Positions 7,253 through 14,418 of a DNA stretch of 27,877 nucleotides are shown piece by piece. Numbering within the stretch: position 1 is the first letter of the stretch; each line of letters opens with the position of its first letter. A program made the position numbers and the translations under genes. The notes under the pieces are model-generated. The model was not told the DNA's origin and made no database searches. It saw nothing but the letters and a program-made list of their open reading frames with translations. The DNA comes from CBFGTJ01 sp965651815 (GTDB lineage: Bacteria; Actinomycetota; Acidimicrobiia; Acidimicrobiales; Microtrichaceae). The DNA lies in contig CBFGTJ010000018.1 of assembly GCA_965651815.1 (NCBI GenBank), forward strand, positions 1 through 27,877, read 5' to 3'.

Positions 7253-8205
7253 ACGACGCGGCCGCCGGTGCCGGCGACCCCGCCATGTGGGGACCGGACC
7301 GGCTCGGCGACCTGACGGGGCTGTGCGCCGCGGCGCTGCCCGACGAGCACCTCTCGCCCGACGACCTGGAGTCGCTCGCCTGGGCGCCGGACGTGCGGGA
7401 CGAGCACGGGCCGCTCGGCGAATCCCGGGTGTGGGGGATGCCGGACGGCACCGGTGCGGTGGTCGCGTCGCTGCGCCACCACGGTGGGGCGGGGTCGGCG
7501 CCGACCGCGTACGTGCAGCTGCTGGTGGTGCACCCCGCACGCCGCCGGCGGGGGATCGCGAGGGCGCTGGTCGGCGCGGTGGAGCAGTGGGCGGGGGAGC
7601 GTGGCGCGTCGGCGGTGCAGGTCGGTGGCGCGGCGCCGTTGTACCTGTTCACCGGGGTCGACTCACGTTGGACCGACGCGGTGTGCTGCTTCGAGGCGCT
7701 GGGCTACCGCCGCACGGCGGTGGAGCTCGACCTGGCGTGCCCGACCCGCACCCGGCGGGCGCCGGTGCCCGCCGGGGTCGTCGTGGAGCCCGTCGTGAGC
7801 GACCGGGACCTCGCCGAGCTGGTGGAGTGGGCGGACCGGTGCTGGCCGGCGTGGACCGCGGAGCTCCGGCGCGCGGGGGCGGCGGGCACGGCGGTCCTGG
7901 CGAGGGACGTCGACGCCTCGGAGGTGGTGGGTGCGGCCGCCCACTCGGTGGGGCGCCTCGGTGTCGTCGGCCCGGTCGCGGTGGACCCCCGGGTGCACGG
8001 CGTGGGGATCGGCGCGGCGATGATGTCCGAGCTGCTCGCGCAGCTGTCGGTCGCGGGGGTCCAACGGGCCGAGATCGCGTGGGTGTCGACGGTCAGGTTC
8101 TACGTGCGCACCTGCGGGGCGACGGTGCTGCGTGCGTCCCAGGTGCTGCGCCGCGACCTGCCACACGGCGGTGGCGCCGGGGCCGACGGTGGCGCGGAGC
8201 GGTAG
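7249..8205 (+). CDS. Tandem-domain GNAT acetyltransferase
   Basis: A 318-residue protein with two GNAT folds. The first has YVQLLVVHPARRRRGIARALVGAVEQW (about residues 85-112), a good acetyl-CoA-binding motif A (RxxGxA). The second has VGPVAVDPRVHGVGIGAAMMSELL (about 240-265). Between them VDSRWTDAVCCFEALGYRR closes the first domain, and the second ends VSTVRFYVRTCGATV. It is not clearly MshD, whose second domain has different closing motifs (see rejected items). The substrate is unknown. The four-base GTGA overlap with mca suggests work in the same pathway, for example on a mercapturate or aminosugar product. Its TAG stop also forms the start of the -10 box of the next gene. Confidence 0.82.
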   Translation: MNDAAAGAGDPAMWGPDRLGDLTGLCAAALPDEHLSPDDLESLAWAPDVRDEHGPLGESRVWGMPDGTGAVVASLRHHGGAGSAPTAYVQLLVVHPARRRRGIARALVGAVEQWAGERGASAVQVGGAAPLYLFTGVDSRWTDAVCCFEALGYRRTAVELDLACPTRTRRAPVPAGVVVEPVVSDRDLAELVEWADRCWPAWTAELRRAGAAGTAVLARDVDASEVVGAAAHSVGRLGVVGPVAVDPRVHGVGIGAAMMSELLAQLSVAGVQRAEIAWVSTVRFYVRTCGATVLRASQVLRRDLPHGGGAGADGGAER

Positions 8206-8208
8206 CGT
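8203..8208 (+). promoter_or_regulatory. -10 box overlapping a stop codon, for the YdjC-like gene
   Basis: TAGCGT, whose TAG is the stop codon of the GNAT gene, 8 bases before ATG 8217. There is no ribosome site for the downstream gene, so a leaderless start is likely. Confidence 0.4.
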
Positions 8209-8216
8209 CGCCGGTG

Positions 8217-9050
8217 ATGACGACGCTCAGCGAACGACTCGGCTACGACGCCGACGACAGCCTGCTCATCGTGAACTGCGACGACCTCGGGATGTGCCAC
8301 TCGACGAACGAGGGCGTCTACGACGCGCTGCGCAACGGGTTCGCCACCTCGGCGACGCTGATGGTGCCGTGCCCGTGGGCGCGGGAGGCCGCCGCGAGGT
8401 ACCGCGGCGAGGACGTCGGCGTGCACATGACGCTCACCGCGGAGTGGGAGCTGTACCGCTGGGGGCCGATCACCCAGGCACCGTCGCTGCTCGGCGGTGA
8501 CGGCGGGTTCCCCCGCACGATCGAGGACGTGTGGGAGCACGCCGACCTCGACGAGGTGCGGCGGGAGCTGCGTGCGCAGGTGGAGCGGGCGATCCTGTGG
8601 GGCTTCGACGTGACCCACCTCGACTCCCACATGGGCACGCTGCAGCTCCGGCCCGAGTTCTTCGACGTCTACCTCGACCTCGCCGTGGAGTTCGACCTGC
8701 CCCTGCGGCTCTCGGGCGAGTCGACCCAGGAGCTGATCGGCTTCCCGTTCCGTGAGCTCGCCGCGGAGGCCGGCGTGGTGTCCCCCGACCACCTGGTCGT
8801 CTACGGGGGCGTCGGCGCACGCGCCGCGTTCGAGCGGCTGCTGTCGGACCTCCGACCGGGCGTGACCGAGATCTTCCTGCACCCGGCGAAGGACCACCCG
8901 GAGCTGCGGGCGCTCGCCCCCGACTGGCAGGGGCGCGTCGACGACCACCGGCTGCTGACCGAGGAGCCCGAGCTGCGCAAGGCGCTCGACCGCGCGGGGG
9001 TGCAGCTGATCGGCTGGCGGGAGCTGCGCGACCTGCAACGGGCCCGCTGA
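8217..9050 (+). CDS. YdjC/ChbG-HpnK family carbohydrate deacetylase
   Basis: A 277-residue member of the YdjC-like family (polysaccharide-deacetylase-like TIM barrel), whose known members remove N-acetyl groups from oligosaccharides such as diacetylchitobiose or from hopanoid precursors. Visible metal-site residues are the NCDDLGMCHSTNEG motif (D22 and D23), GVHMTL (H70) and THLDSHMG (H138). The C-terminal EIFLHPAKDH element is also typical. ATG 8217 is preferred over GTG 8214. It is the third gene after mca, 11 bases downstream, so it may act on a product of the preceding enzymes, but that is inference. Its stop TGA is convergent with the SNase stop inside the palindrome TGACGTCA. Confidence 0.87.
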   Translation: MTTLSERLGYDADDSLLIVNCDDLGMCHSTNEGVYDALRNGFATSATLMVPCPWAREAAARYRGEDVGVHMTLTAEWELYRWGPITQAPSLLGGDGGFPRTIEDVWEHADLDEVRRELRAQVERAILWGFDVTHLDSHMGTLQLRPEFFDVYLDLAVEFDLPLRLSGESTQELIGFPFRELAAEAGVVSPDHLVVYGGVGARAAFERLLSDLRPGVTEIFLHPAKDHPELRALAPDWQGRVDDHRLLTEEPELRKALDRAGVQLIGWRELRDLQRAR

Positions 9051-9055
9051 CGTCA
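9048..9055. other. 8-base palindrome joining convergent stop codons
   Basis: TGACGTCA: TGA (9048-9050) ends the YdjC-like gene and TCA (9053-9055) is the complement of the SNase stop. No longer stem is visible, so terminator function is uncertain. Confidence 0.4.
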
Positions 9056-9640
9056 CTCCTCGAACGGGTGGGGGCATGCCGACCACGCCCCTGCGCCCTC
9101 CGCACGGGCGGCCGCCGCGGCGCGCCGGAACTCGGCCGAGTGGTGCTCGTTCGGCGGGTACGGGTACGCGTCGGCGTACCCGGCCCGCACGAGGTCGAGG
9201 TTCACGAAGCGGCCGTCCGCGGCCCGGTAGACGTATGCGAGGAGCCGCCCGTAGCGGTCCCGCGGCTCGGTGTCGCGCACGAGCAGCACCGGCGTGCCAC
9301 CCGGCAGGAGGTCGGCGAGCGCCCGGGAGGCCTCGTCGCCGAAGCACATGACCGGTCGGGACGCGTCGACGCTCTCGGGCGTGTCGATGCCGATGAGCCG
9401 CACCCGCTCCTCGACGCCGCCGGTGTCGGCGACGAGCGTGTCGCCGTCGACGACCCGGACGACGGTCGCGTTGGCCCGGAGGGCGTCGCCGGGCGCGCCG
9501 AGCGTGCCGGCGCTGCAGCCCCCCAGCAGCACCAGCGCGGCTGCGGCCAGGCGCCGGCCCCGGCCGGGCGCGGGCTCAGATCCGGCGCAGGATCGTGCCC
9601 GTCCCGAGCCCCCCGCCGCAGCACATGCTGATGAGCGCAT
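9053..9640 (-). CDS. Thermonuclease-like (SNase) lipoprotein
   Basis: A 195-residue Ca-dependent nuclease-fold protein. The SNase-like domain runs from about residue 57 to 187: ATVVRVVDGDTLV, then RVRLIGIDTPE with the expected active-site Arg and Glu region, and EPRDRYGRLLAYVY with the second active-site Arg. The N-terminal RGRRLAAAALVLLGGCSAG is a lipoprotein signal peptide with lipobox LGGC (Cys near residue 42), placing the enzyme outside the membrane. The only ordinary start I find is ATG 9640, inside the 3' end of the thiolase gene (65-base overlap), giving an unusually long n-region of about 30 residues. A later non-canonical start such as the CTG ahead of AAAALVLLGG cannot be excluded, so the exact N-terminus is uncertain. 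Confidence 0.83.
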   Translation of the reverse strand: MRSSACAAAGGSGRARSCAGSEPAPGRGRRLAAAALVLLGGCSAGTLGAPGDALRANATVVRVVDGDTLVADTGGVEERVRLIGIDTPESVDASRPVMCFGDEASRALADLLPGGTPVLLVRDTEPRDRYGRLLAYVYRAADGRFVNLDLVRAGYADAYPYPPNEHHSAEFRRAAAAARAEGAGAWSACPHPFEE

Positions 9641-10754
9641 GGGTCCCGTCCGTGCGGTGCAGCTCGTCGAGCGCCTTGGTCGTGAGGAAGGCCCCCGTGG
9701 CGCCGAGCGGGTGGCCGAGGGCGATGGCGCCCCCGTTGGGGTTCGTGCGCTCCAGGTCGGCGCCGACCTCGCGCGACCAGGCGAGCACGACCGAGGCGAA
9801 CGCCTCGTTGATCTCGAACAGGTCGATGTCGTCGATCGTCATGCCGTTGCGCTGCAGCAGGTGACGGGTCGCGTCGATCGGCCCGGTCAGCATCAGCACG
9901 GGGTCCACCCCGACCAGGCAGGTGTCGACCACCTCGGCGCGGGGGGTCAGGCTGAGCTGCTCGGCGACCTCGCGGCGCATCATCAGCACCGCGGCGGCGC
10001 CGTCGGAGATCTGCGACGCGGATCCGGCCGTGTGCACGCCGTCCTCGCGGGCGACCGGCTTCAGCTGGGCGAGCCGCTCGAGGCTCGTCTCCCGGATGCC
10101 CTCGTCGCGGGTCACGGTGTGGGTCGTGCCGGTCGGGTTGCCGTCCTCGTCGACGTCCGGCGCCTCGACGGCGACCACCTGGCGATCGAAGCGGCCCTCC
10201 TCCCACGCACGCGCGGCGCGCTGCTGGGACGCGAGGGCGAACTCGTCGCAGTCGGCGCGGGTGACGCCCCACTTCTCGGCGATGCGCTCGGCGCCTTCGA
10301 ACTGGGAGGTGAACTCGTAGCGCTCGAAGTAGCTCTTGGGGATCGGCACGCCCAGGCCGAGCTTGCGGGAGCTGTTGGAACCGATCGGGATGCGGCTCAT
10401 CGACTCGACGCCGCACGCGACGGCGACGTCGACCACGCCGGCCGCGACGAGCGCGGTGGCGAGGTTGGTCGCCTGCTGCGACGATCCGCACTGCGTGTCG
10501 ACCGTGGTCGAGGGCACCGACATGGGCAGCCCCGCGGTGAGCCAGGCGGTCCGGGCGATGTTGAACGACTGCTCGCCGACCTGGCTGACGCAGCCACCCA
10601 CGACCTGGCCGACCACGCTCGGGTCGATCCCGGTGCGGTCGACGAGCTCGGACAGCACGGTCGCGAGCAGGTCGGCGGGGTGCACGGTCGACAACCCGCC
10701 GTTGCGGCGGCCGATCGGCGTGCGGACGGCATCGATGATCACGACGTCGGACAT
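9576..10754 (-). CDS. Thiolase (acetyl-CoA acetyltransferase family)
   Basis: A 392-residue thiolase, full length for the family. It catalyses reversible Claisen condensation or thiolytic cleavage of 3-ketoacyl-CoA. Catalytic residues are present: nucleophile C89 in VDTQCGSSQQA, His in GGAIALGHPLGATGA (H348), and the second Cys in MCCGGGLGTGTILRRI (C378). INEAFASV is also typical. Substrate length cannot be fixed from sequence; sets of this kind in actinobacteria include degradative enzymes for fatty acids or sterol side chains. ATG 10754 is strongly supported by the N-terminal VVIIDAVRTPIGRRNGGL motif. TAGGAT 6 bases upstream suggests a leaderless message. The last 65 bases overlap the SNase gene. 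Confidence 0.95.
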   Translation of the reverse strand: MSDVVIIDAVRTPIGRRNGGLSTVHPADLLATVLSELVDRTGIDPSVVGQVVGGCVSQVGEQSFNIARTAWLTAGLPMSVPSTTVDTQCGSSQQATNLATALVAAGVVDVAVACGVESMSRIPIGSNSSRKLGLGVPIPKSYFERYEFTSQFEGAERIAEKWGVTRADCDEFALASQQRAARAWEEGRFDRQVVAVEAPDVDEDGNPTGTTHTVTRDEGIRETSLERLAQLKPVAREDGVHTAGSASQISDGAAAVLMMRREVAEQLSLTPRAEVVDTCLVGVDPVLMLTGPIDATRHLLQRNGMTIDDIDLFEINEAFASVVLAWSREVGADLERTNPNGGAIALGHPLGATGAFLTTKALDELHRTDGTHALISMCCGGGLGTGTILRRI

Positions 10755-10760
10755 GGGCGC

Positions 10761-10766
10761 ATCCTA
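10761..10766 (-). promoter_or_regulatory. -10 box of the thiolase gene (leaderless)
   Basis: TAGGAT, 6 bases before ATG 10754 on the minus strand. Confidence 0.45.
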
Positions 10767-10788
10767 GGGGCGGTCGCGCGCCGCGGGC

Positions 10789-11070
10789 TCAGGCCGCGTC
10801 GGCCGCGGTCTGCCCGCCGGCGGCCGGCGCGGGCACGTCGAGCCGGCGCTGCGCCGCCCGCCTGGCCGCGGCGGCCCGCCGGGCCAGCTCGAGCTCGCGC
10901 TCCTCGCGCTGCGCCGCGTCGCGTGCCGAGGCACGCCGGCTCGCCTCCCTGAGGGCGGCGCGGGCCTGGAGCACGCCCAGGCGGCCGAGCTCCTTGGTGC
11001 GCTCGTCGAGGAGACCGTGGCGCCGCGGCCGGGGCTGCTCACCACCCATGAGGACCAGTTGCTTGCTCAT
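10789..11070 (-). CDS. Small Arg/Ala-rich helical protein of unknown function
   Basis: A 93-residue basic protein beginning MSKQLVLMGGEQPRPRRHG. Residues from about 28 to 80 are a continuous, highly charged helix (LGVLQARAALREASRRASARDAA, then EERELELARRAAAARRAAQ), probably a coiled coil. There is no signal peptide or membrane segment, and I recognise no family. ATG 11070 is chosen because CATACT stands 6 bases upstream and the residues before it look non-coding. It lies between the amidase and the thiolase with short gaps. The alternating Arg, Glu and Ala pattern makes opposite-strand shadow coding unlikely but not impossible. Confidence 0.55.
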   Translation of the reverse strand: MSKQLVLMGGEQPRPRRHGLLDERTKELGRLGVLQARAALREASRRASARDAAQREERELELARRAAAARRAAQRRLDVPAPAAGGQTAADAA

Positions 11071-11076
11071 GGGGCC

Positions 11077-11082
11077 AGTATG
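11077..11082 (-). promoter_or_regulatory. -10 box of the small helical protein gene
   Basis: CATACT on the minus strand, 6 bases before ATG 11070. Confidence 0.35.
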
Positions 11083-11105
11083 CGGAGGGGGTGTGACAAC
11101 GAGTA

Positions 11106-11121
11106 CGGGCCCCGGGGCCCG
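11106..11121. terminator. 16-base GC palindrome behind the amidase gene
   Basis: CGGGCCCCGGGGCCCG is a perfect palindrome 17 bases past the amidase stop. It could form a short G/C stem that ends the amidase transcript. There is no T-run, so function is uncertain. Confidence 0.35.
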
Positions 11122-11137
11122 ACCCCTCGGCCTCCGC

Positions 11138-12535
11138 TCAGCAGGGGGCCGTGGGCGCCACCAGCGGCCATGGCCGCGACCGCTCGACCGCCAGGCCGAG
11201 GTCGAGCAGCAGCGCATCCTCGTGGTGGCGGGCGGCGATCTGCATGCCCACCGGCAGCCCGTTGAGCTGGCCGATCGGCACCGACAGCGCCGGGTTGCCG
11301 ACGATGTTGTAGGGGATCGTCAGCGCACCGTTGTTCTCCGGGCCGACGCGCTCGCCGGCGACCTCGAGGTTCAGGTACGTGTCCGCGGCGAACGCGACGT
11401 CGGGGTTCGTGGCGCTGATGATGAAGTCGACCGAGTCGAACGCCGCCGCCACCGTCTCGTTGGCGGCGGTGCGGGCGGCCTCGGAGCGGGCCATCATCGC
11501 GAGCGAGTACTTCTTCTCGGCGAGCTCGAGGCCGAAGGCGATCTCGGCCGACAGCTGGTCGCGGCACTCCGGCCAGGCGTCGCGCAGGTCCGCGTAGAGG
11601 CTCGCGAGGTTGCCGAGCGCCCACTCGAACCCGAGGCCCGGGAACTTGACGTCCAGGTCCACGATCCGCAGCCCCACCTCCCGGGCGAGGTGCTCGCCGG
11701 CCTCGCGCACCATGCTCGCGACCGCCGGGTTGACCGTCGCGACGCCGAGGTCGGGCACGATCGCCACCGTCCGCCCGTGCATGTCCCCCAGGTACGAGCC
11801 GAGGCGGTGCTCCCACCCCTCGACCTTCGGCAGCGAGTACGGGTCGCGGGGGTCGTAGCCGGTCACCACGTCGTAGTACCGGCAGATGTCGCGGATCGAG
11901 CGGCACATCACGCCGGTCACCACCGTCATCGGGTGGATCTGGGTGTGGGGACCACGGGGGATGCGCCCGAAGGTGCCCTTCATGCCGGGCAGCCCGTTGA
12001 ACGCCGCGGGGATGCGGATGGAGCCGCCGCCGTCGCCGCCGGACGCGAGCGTGACGAGCCCGGCCGCCACCGCCGCGGCGCTGCCGCCGGAGGAGCCGCC
12101 CGCGGTGCGCCCGTGCTGCCACGGGTTGTGCGTCACCCCGTTGAGCTTCGAGACGCTCACGTTGAGGCCCCCGAACTCCGACGCGGTCGTGAGGCCGATC
12201 GGGACGACGCCGCCGAGCTGCTCGGCCCGCTCCAGGTCGGTGTCGGTGTAGGCCCCGATGCGGTCGGCGAACACGAGGGACGCCTCGGTGTCGGGCCAGC
12301 CGAGGTAGTGGCCCAGCTCCTTGATCCCGAAGGGCACGCCACCGAAGGGCAGCGAGACGTCGGCCGCGGCCGCCTTGGCCCTCGCGGACTCGGGGTCGAG
12401 GAACGAGAACGCGCTCGTGGACGACGCCTCGATCGCCGCCAGCGTGGCGTCGAGCTCCTCGAGCGGGGAGCGCAGTCCCTTCCTGAACGCCTCCACGAGC
12501 GAACAGGCGTCGCCCAGCCACGGGGTGTCGGTCAT
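11138..12535 (-). CDS. Amidase (amidase-signature family)
   Basis: A 465-residue enzyme of the amidase-signature family, which hydrolyses carboxamides with a Ser-cis-Ser-Lys triad. The triad is visible: K72 in FGIKELGH, S148 in the TAGGSSGGSAAAVAAGL loop, and S172 in SGGDGGGSIRIPA. The C-terminal GNPALSVPIGQLNGLPVGMQ is a family hallmark. The substrate is unknown, and absence of a signal peptide indicates a cytosolic enzyme. ATG 12535 has a good ribosome site (GGAGG, 5 bases away); the in-frame ATG at 12568 overlaps the promoter and is rejected. It is divergent from the thioesterase at 12585 across a 49-base intergenic region. Confidence 0.93.
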   Translation of the reverse strand: MTDTPWLGDACSLVEAFRKGLRSPLEELDATLAAIEASSTSAFSFLDPESARAKAAAADVSLPFGGVPFGIKELGHYLGWPDTEASLVFADRIGAYTDTDLERAEQLGGVVPIGLTTASEFGGLNVSVSKLNGVTHNPWQHGRTAGGSSGGSAAAVAAGLVTLASGGDGGGSIRIPAAFNGLPGMKGTFGRIPRGPHTQIHPMTVVTGVMCRSIRDICRYYDVVTGYDPRDPYSLPKVEGWEHRLGSYLGDMHGRTVAIVPDLGVATVNPAVASMVREAGEHLAREVGLRIVDLDVKFPGLGFEWALGNLASLYADLRDAWPECRDQLSAEIAFGLELAEKKYSLAMMARSEAARTAANETVAAAFDSVDFIISATNPDVAFAADTYLNLEVAGERVGPENNGALTIPYNIVGNPALSVPIGQLNGLPVGMQIAARHHEDALLLDLGLAVERSRPWPLVAPTAPC

Positions 12536-12566
12536 CGGCTCCTCCCTCGTCGGGTCCGGCCGAAGC

Positions 12567-12576
12567 ATCGTAGGGT
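12567..12576. promoter_or_regulatory. Overlapping divergent -10 boxes (amidase / thioesterase)
   Basis: TACGAT on the minus strand (12567-12572) serves the amidase, giving a leader of about 25 bases with a ribosome site. TAGGGT on the plus strand (12571-12576) is 8 bases before ATG 12585. The two hexamers share two bases, so the promoters probably compete for RNA polymerase. Confidence 0.45.
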
Positions 12577-12584
12577 CCTGCCCC

Positions 12585-13397
12585 ATGGATGCGGCAGAGT
12601 TCCTCGGCCTCGCCCCGACCCACAACCCCATGCGCTGGTACCTGCCGATCACGGAGGGGATCTCGACGAGGGGCCGGTTCCTGTTCGGCGGGTGCGGCCT
12701 CGGTGCGGCGGTGGCGGCCATGGAGGCCGTGTGCGGGCGGCCGGCGGTGTGGGCCACCGCGCAGTACCTGTCGTTCGCGAAGGTCGACGAGATCATGGAC
12801 CTCGACGTCACGGTGGCGGTGTCCGGCCGACACACCAGCCAGGTGCGCGCGGTGGGCCACGTCGGGGACCGCGAGATCCTGACGGTCAACGCCGCCCTCG
12901 GGTCCAAGCCCATCGAGATCGACGAGCAGTGGCCGTCGATGCCCGCCGTCCCCGACCCCGAGGCGTGCCCGGGCCGCGACGACCTCGTCGAGGACTCCAG
13001 CTCGATCATGACCCGCTTCGACGTGCGCCTCGCGCTCGGCACCCCGTGGAACGCGCTCACCCCCGTCCCCGACCCGCAGGGGCCCCGGGCCGAGGGTGGG
13101 CGCTCGGCGCTGTGGGTCCGCATGCCCGAGGTCGACATGTCGGCCGCGGCCCTCGCGATCCTCGGTGACTACGTGCCCTTCGGCATCTCCCAGGCGCTGG
13201 GGTGGTGGGTCCCCTCGAACAGCCTCGACAACACGCTGCGGGTGCTGCGGCTGGTGCCGACGGACTGGGTGCTCTGCGACGTCCGCGTCGACGGCGTGCA
13301 GGGCGGGTTCGGGCACGGGTCGGTGTACCTGTGGGCCGAGGACGGCACGCTGCTCGCGACGGCGAGCCAGTCGGCGGTGCTGCACCGCCCCGGCTGA
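12585..13397 (+). CDS. Acyl-CoA thioesterase, double-hotdog
   Basis: A 270-residue thioesterase-superfamily protein, expected to hydrolyse acyl-CoA. The N-terminal hotdog (about residues 18-110) includes FLFGGCGLGAAVAAMEAV and AQYLSFAKVDEIMDLDVTVAVSGRHTSQV. The C-terminal hotdog (about 150-268) contains PSNSLDNTLRVLRLVPTDWV, then GGFGHGSVYLWAEDGTLLATASQSAVL, a clear TesB-like ending. It is a distant paralogue of the protein at 2579. It has no ribosome site and a TAGGGT box 8 bases before ATG, so it is probably leaderless. It is followed after 25 bases by the LLM oxidoreductase, which has its own box. The amidase is transcribed away from it. Confidence 0.87.
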   Translation: MDAAEFLGLAPTHNPMRWYLPITEGISTRGRFLFGGCGLGAAVAAMEAVCGRPAVWATAQYLSFAKVDEIMDLDVTVAVSGRHTSQVRAVGHVGDREILTVNAALGSKPIEIDEQWPSMPAVPDPEACPGRDDLVEDSSSIMTRFDVRLALGTPWNALTPVPDPQGPRAEGGRSALWVRMPEVDMSAAALAILGDYVPFGISQALGWWVPSNSLDNTLRVLRLVPTDWVLCDVRVDGVQGGFGHGSVYLWAEDGTLLATASQSAVLHRPG

Positions 13398-13409
13398 CCG
13401 GCCCGCGCG

Positions 13410-13415
13410 TAGGGT
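13410..13415 (+). promoter_or_regulatory. -10 box of the first LLM oxidoreductase gene (leaderless)
   Basis: TAGGGT, 7 bases before ATG 13423. It is the same hexamer as for the preceding thioesterase gene. Confidence 0.5.
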
Positions 13416-13422
13416 GCGGGAC

Positions 13423-14418
13423 ATGGCGCCCACGACCCCTTCCGGCTACGGCATGACGATCCCCTTCGACGGGGTGCCCCTGTCAGAGCAGCGCGACCTG
13501 GTCGTGGCGCTCGAGGACCTCGGCTACACCGACGTGTGGTCCGCCGAGGCGAACGGCGCGGATGCGTTCACCCCGCTCGCGCTCGCCGCGGCCTGGGCGC
13601 CGAGCCTCCGGCTGGGCACCGCGATCGTGCCCGCCTTCACCCGGGGTCCGGCGCTGCTCGCGCAGTCCGTCGCGACGCTCGCGGACGCGGCGCCGGGTCG
13701 CGTCGCGTTCGGCATCGGCGCGTCCTCGAACGTGATCGTCGAGAACTGGAACGGCATCCCCTACACCGAGCCGTACCGGCAGGTGCGCGACATGGTGCGC
13801 TTCCTGCGCCAGGCGCTCACCGGGGAGAAGGTGAGCGGCACCTTCGGGCGGTCCGAGGTGAAGGGCTTCCGGCTCGGCATCCGCCCCGCGCAGCAGCCCG
13901 AGATCCTCGTGGCGGCGCTCCGCTCCGGCATGTTGCGGCTCGCCGGGCGCGAGGGCGACGGCGCGATCGTGAACTGGCTGTCGGCGGAGGACGTGCGGAC
14001 CGTCGCGCCGATCGTGCAGGAGGCCGGGGGAGCGACCCCGGAGGACCCGACGCCCCGCGAGGTCGTGGCCCGCATCTTCGTCGCGCCGACCACCGACCGC
14101 GACACCGTGCTCGGCGTCGGGCGGTACGCGATCGCCGCGTACCTCACGGTGCCGGTCTACGCCGCGTTCCACGAGTGGCTGGGCCGCGGTGACCAGCTCG
14201 CGGAGGTGTGGCGCCGCTGGGGGGAGGGCGACCGCCGCGGCGCGCTCGAGGCGATCCCCGAGTCGCTCGTCGACGAGCTCATCGTGTCGGGCACGCCGGA
14301 GGAGTGCCGGGAGCACCTCCAGCGCTACGTGGAGGCGGGGGTCACGACCCCGGTGATCGCCCTCCTGCCGACGTATGCGGACCTGCGCCAGGTGATCAGC
14401 GACCTCGCGCCGCGCTGA
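13423..14418 (+). CDS. LLM-class F420-type flavin-dependent oxidoreductase (first copy)
   Basis: A 331-residue luciferase-like monooxygenase-fold (TIM barrel) oxidoreductase. Family hallmarks are LVVALEDLGYTDVWSAEANGADAFTPLALAAAWAPSLRLGTAIVPAFTRGPALLAQSVATLADAAPGRVAFGIGASS at the front and ILVAALRSGMLRLAGREGDGAIVNWL in the middle. These proteins usually use F420 or FMN; F420 is likely in an actinomycete, but cofactor choice cannot be proved here. Substrate is unknown. ATG 13423 is supported by the TAGGGT box. The last 23 bases overlap the convergent acyl-CoA synthetase gene (14396-14418). It is a paralogue of the protein at 16779. Confidence 0.92.
   Translation: MAPTTPSGYGMTIPFDGVPLSEQRDLVVALEDLGYTDVWSAEANGADAFTPLALAAAWAPSLRLGTAIVPAFTRGPALLAQSVATLADAAPGRVAFGIGASSNVIVENWNGIPYTEPYRQVRDMVRFLRQALTGEKVSGTFGRSEVKGFRLGIRPAQQPEILVAALRSGMLRLAGREGDGAIVNWLSAEDVRTVAPIVQEAGGATPEDPTPREVVARIFVAPTTDRDTVLGVGRYAIAAYLTVPVYAAFHEWLGRGDQLAEVWRRWGEGDRRGALEAIPESLVDELIVSGTPEECREHLQRYVEAGVTTPVIALLPTYADLRQVISDLAPR

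Noticed and set aside
7249..8205. Mycothiol synthase (mshD)
   Set aside because: The location next to mca and the two GNAT domains are suggestive, but the second domain ends VSTVRFYVRTCGATV rather than the MshD-type DxxNxxAxxLYxxLGF, so the name is not used.
12533..12568. ATG 12568 as the start of the amidase
   Set aside because: It would lie within the -10 box, while ATG 12535 has a GGAGG site at the right distance.
11067..13433. 788-codon open frame on the minus strand
   Set aside because: It is a shadow of the amidase and the thioesterase: it crosses several genes on both strands and has no motif. GC-rich DNA leaves long stop-free frames.
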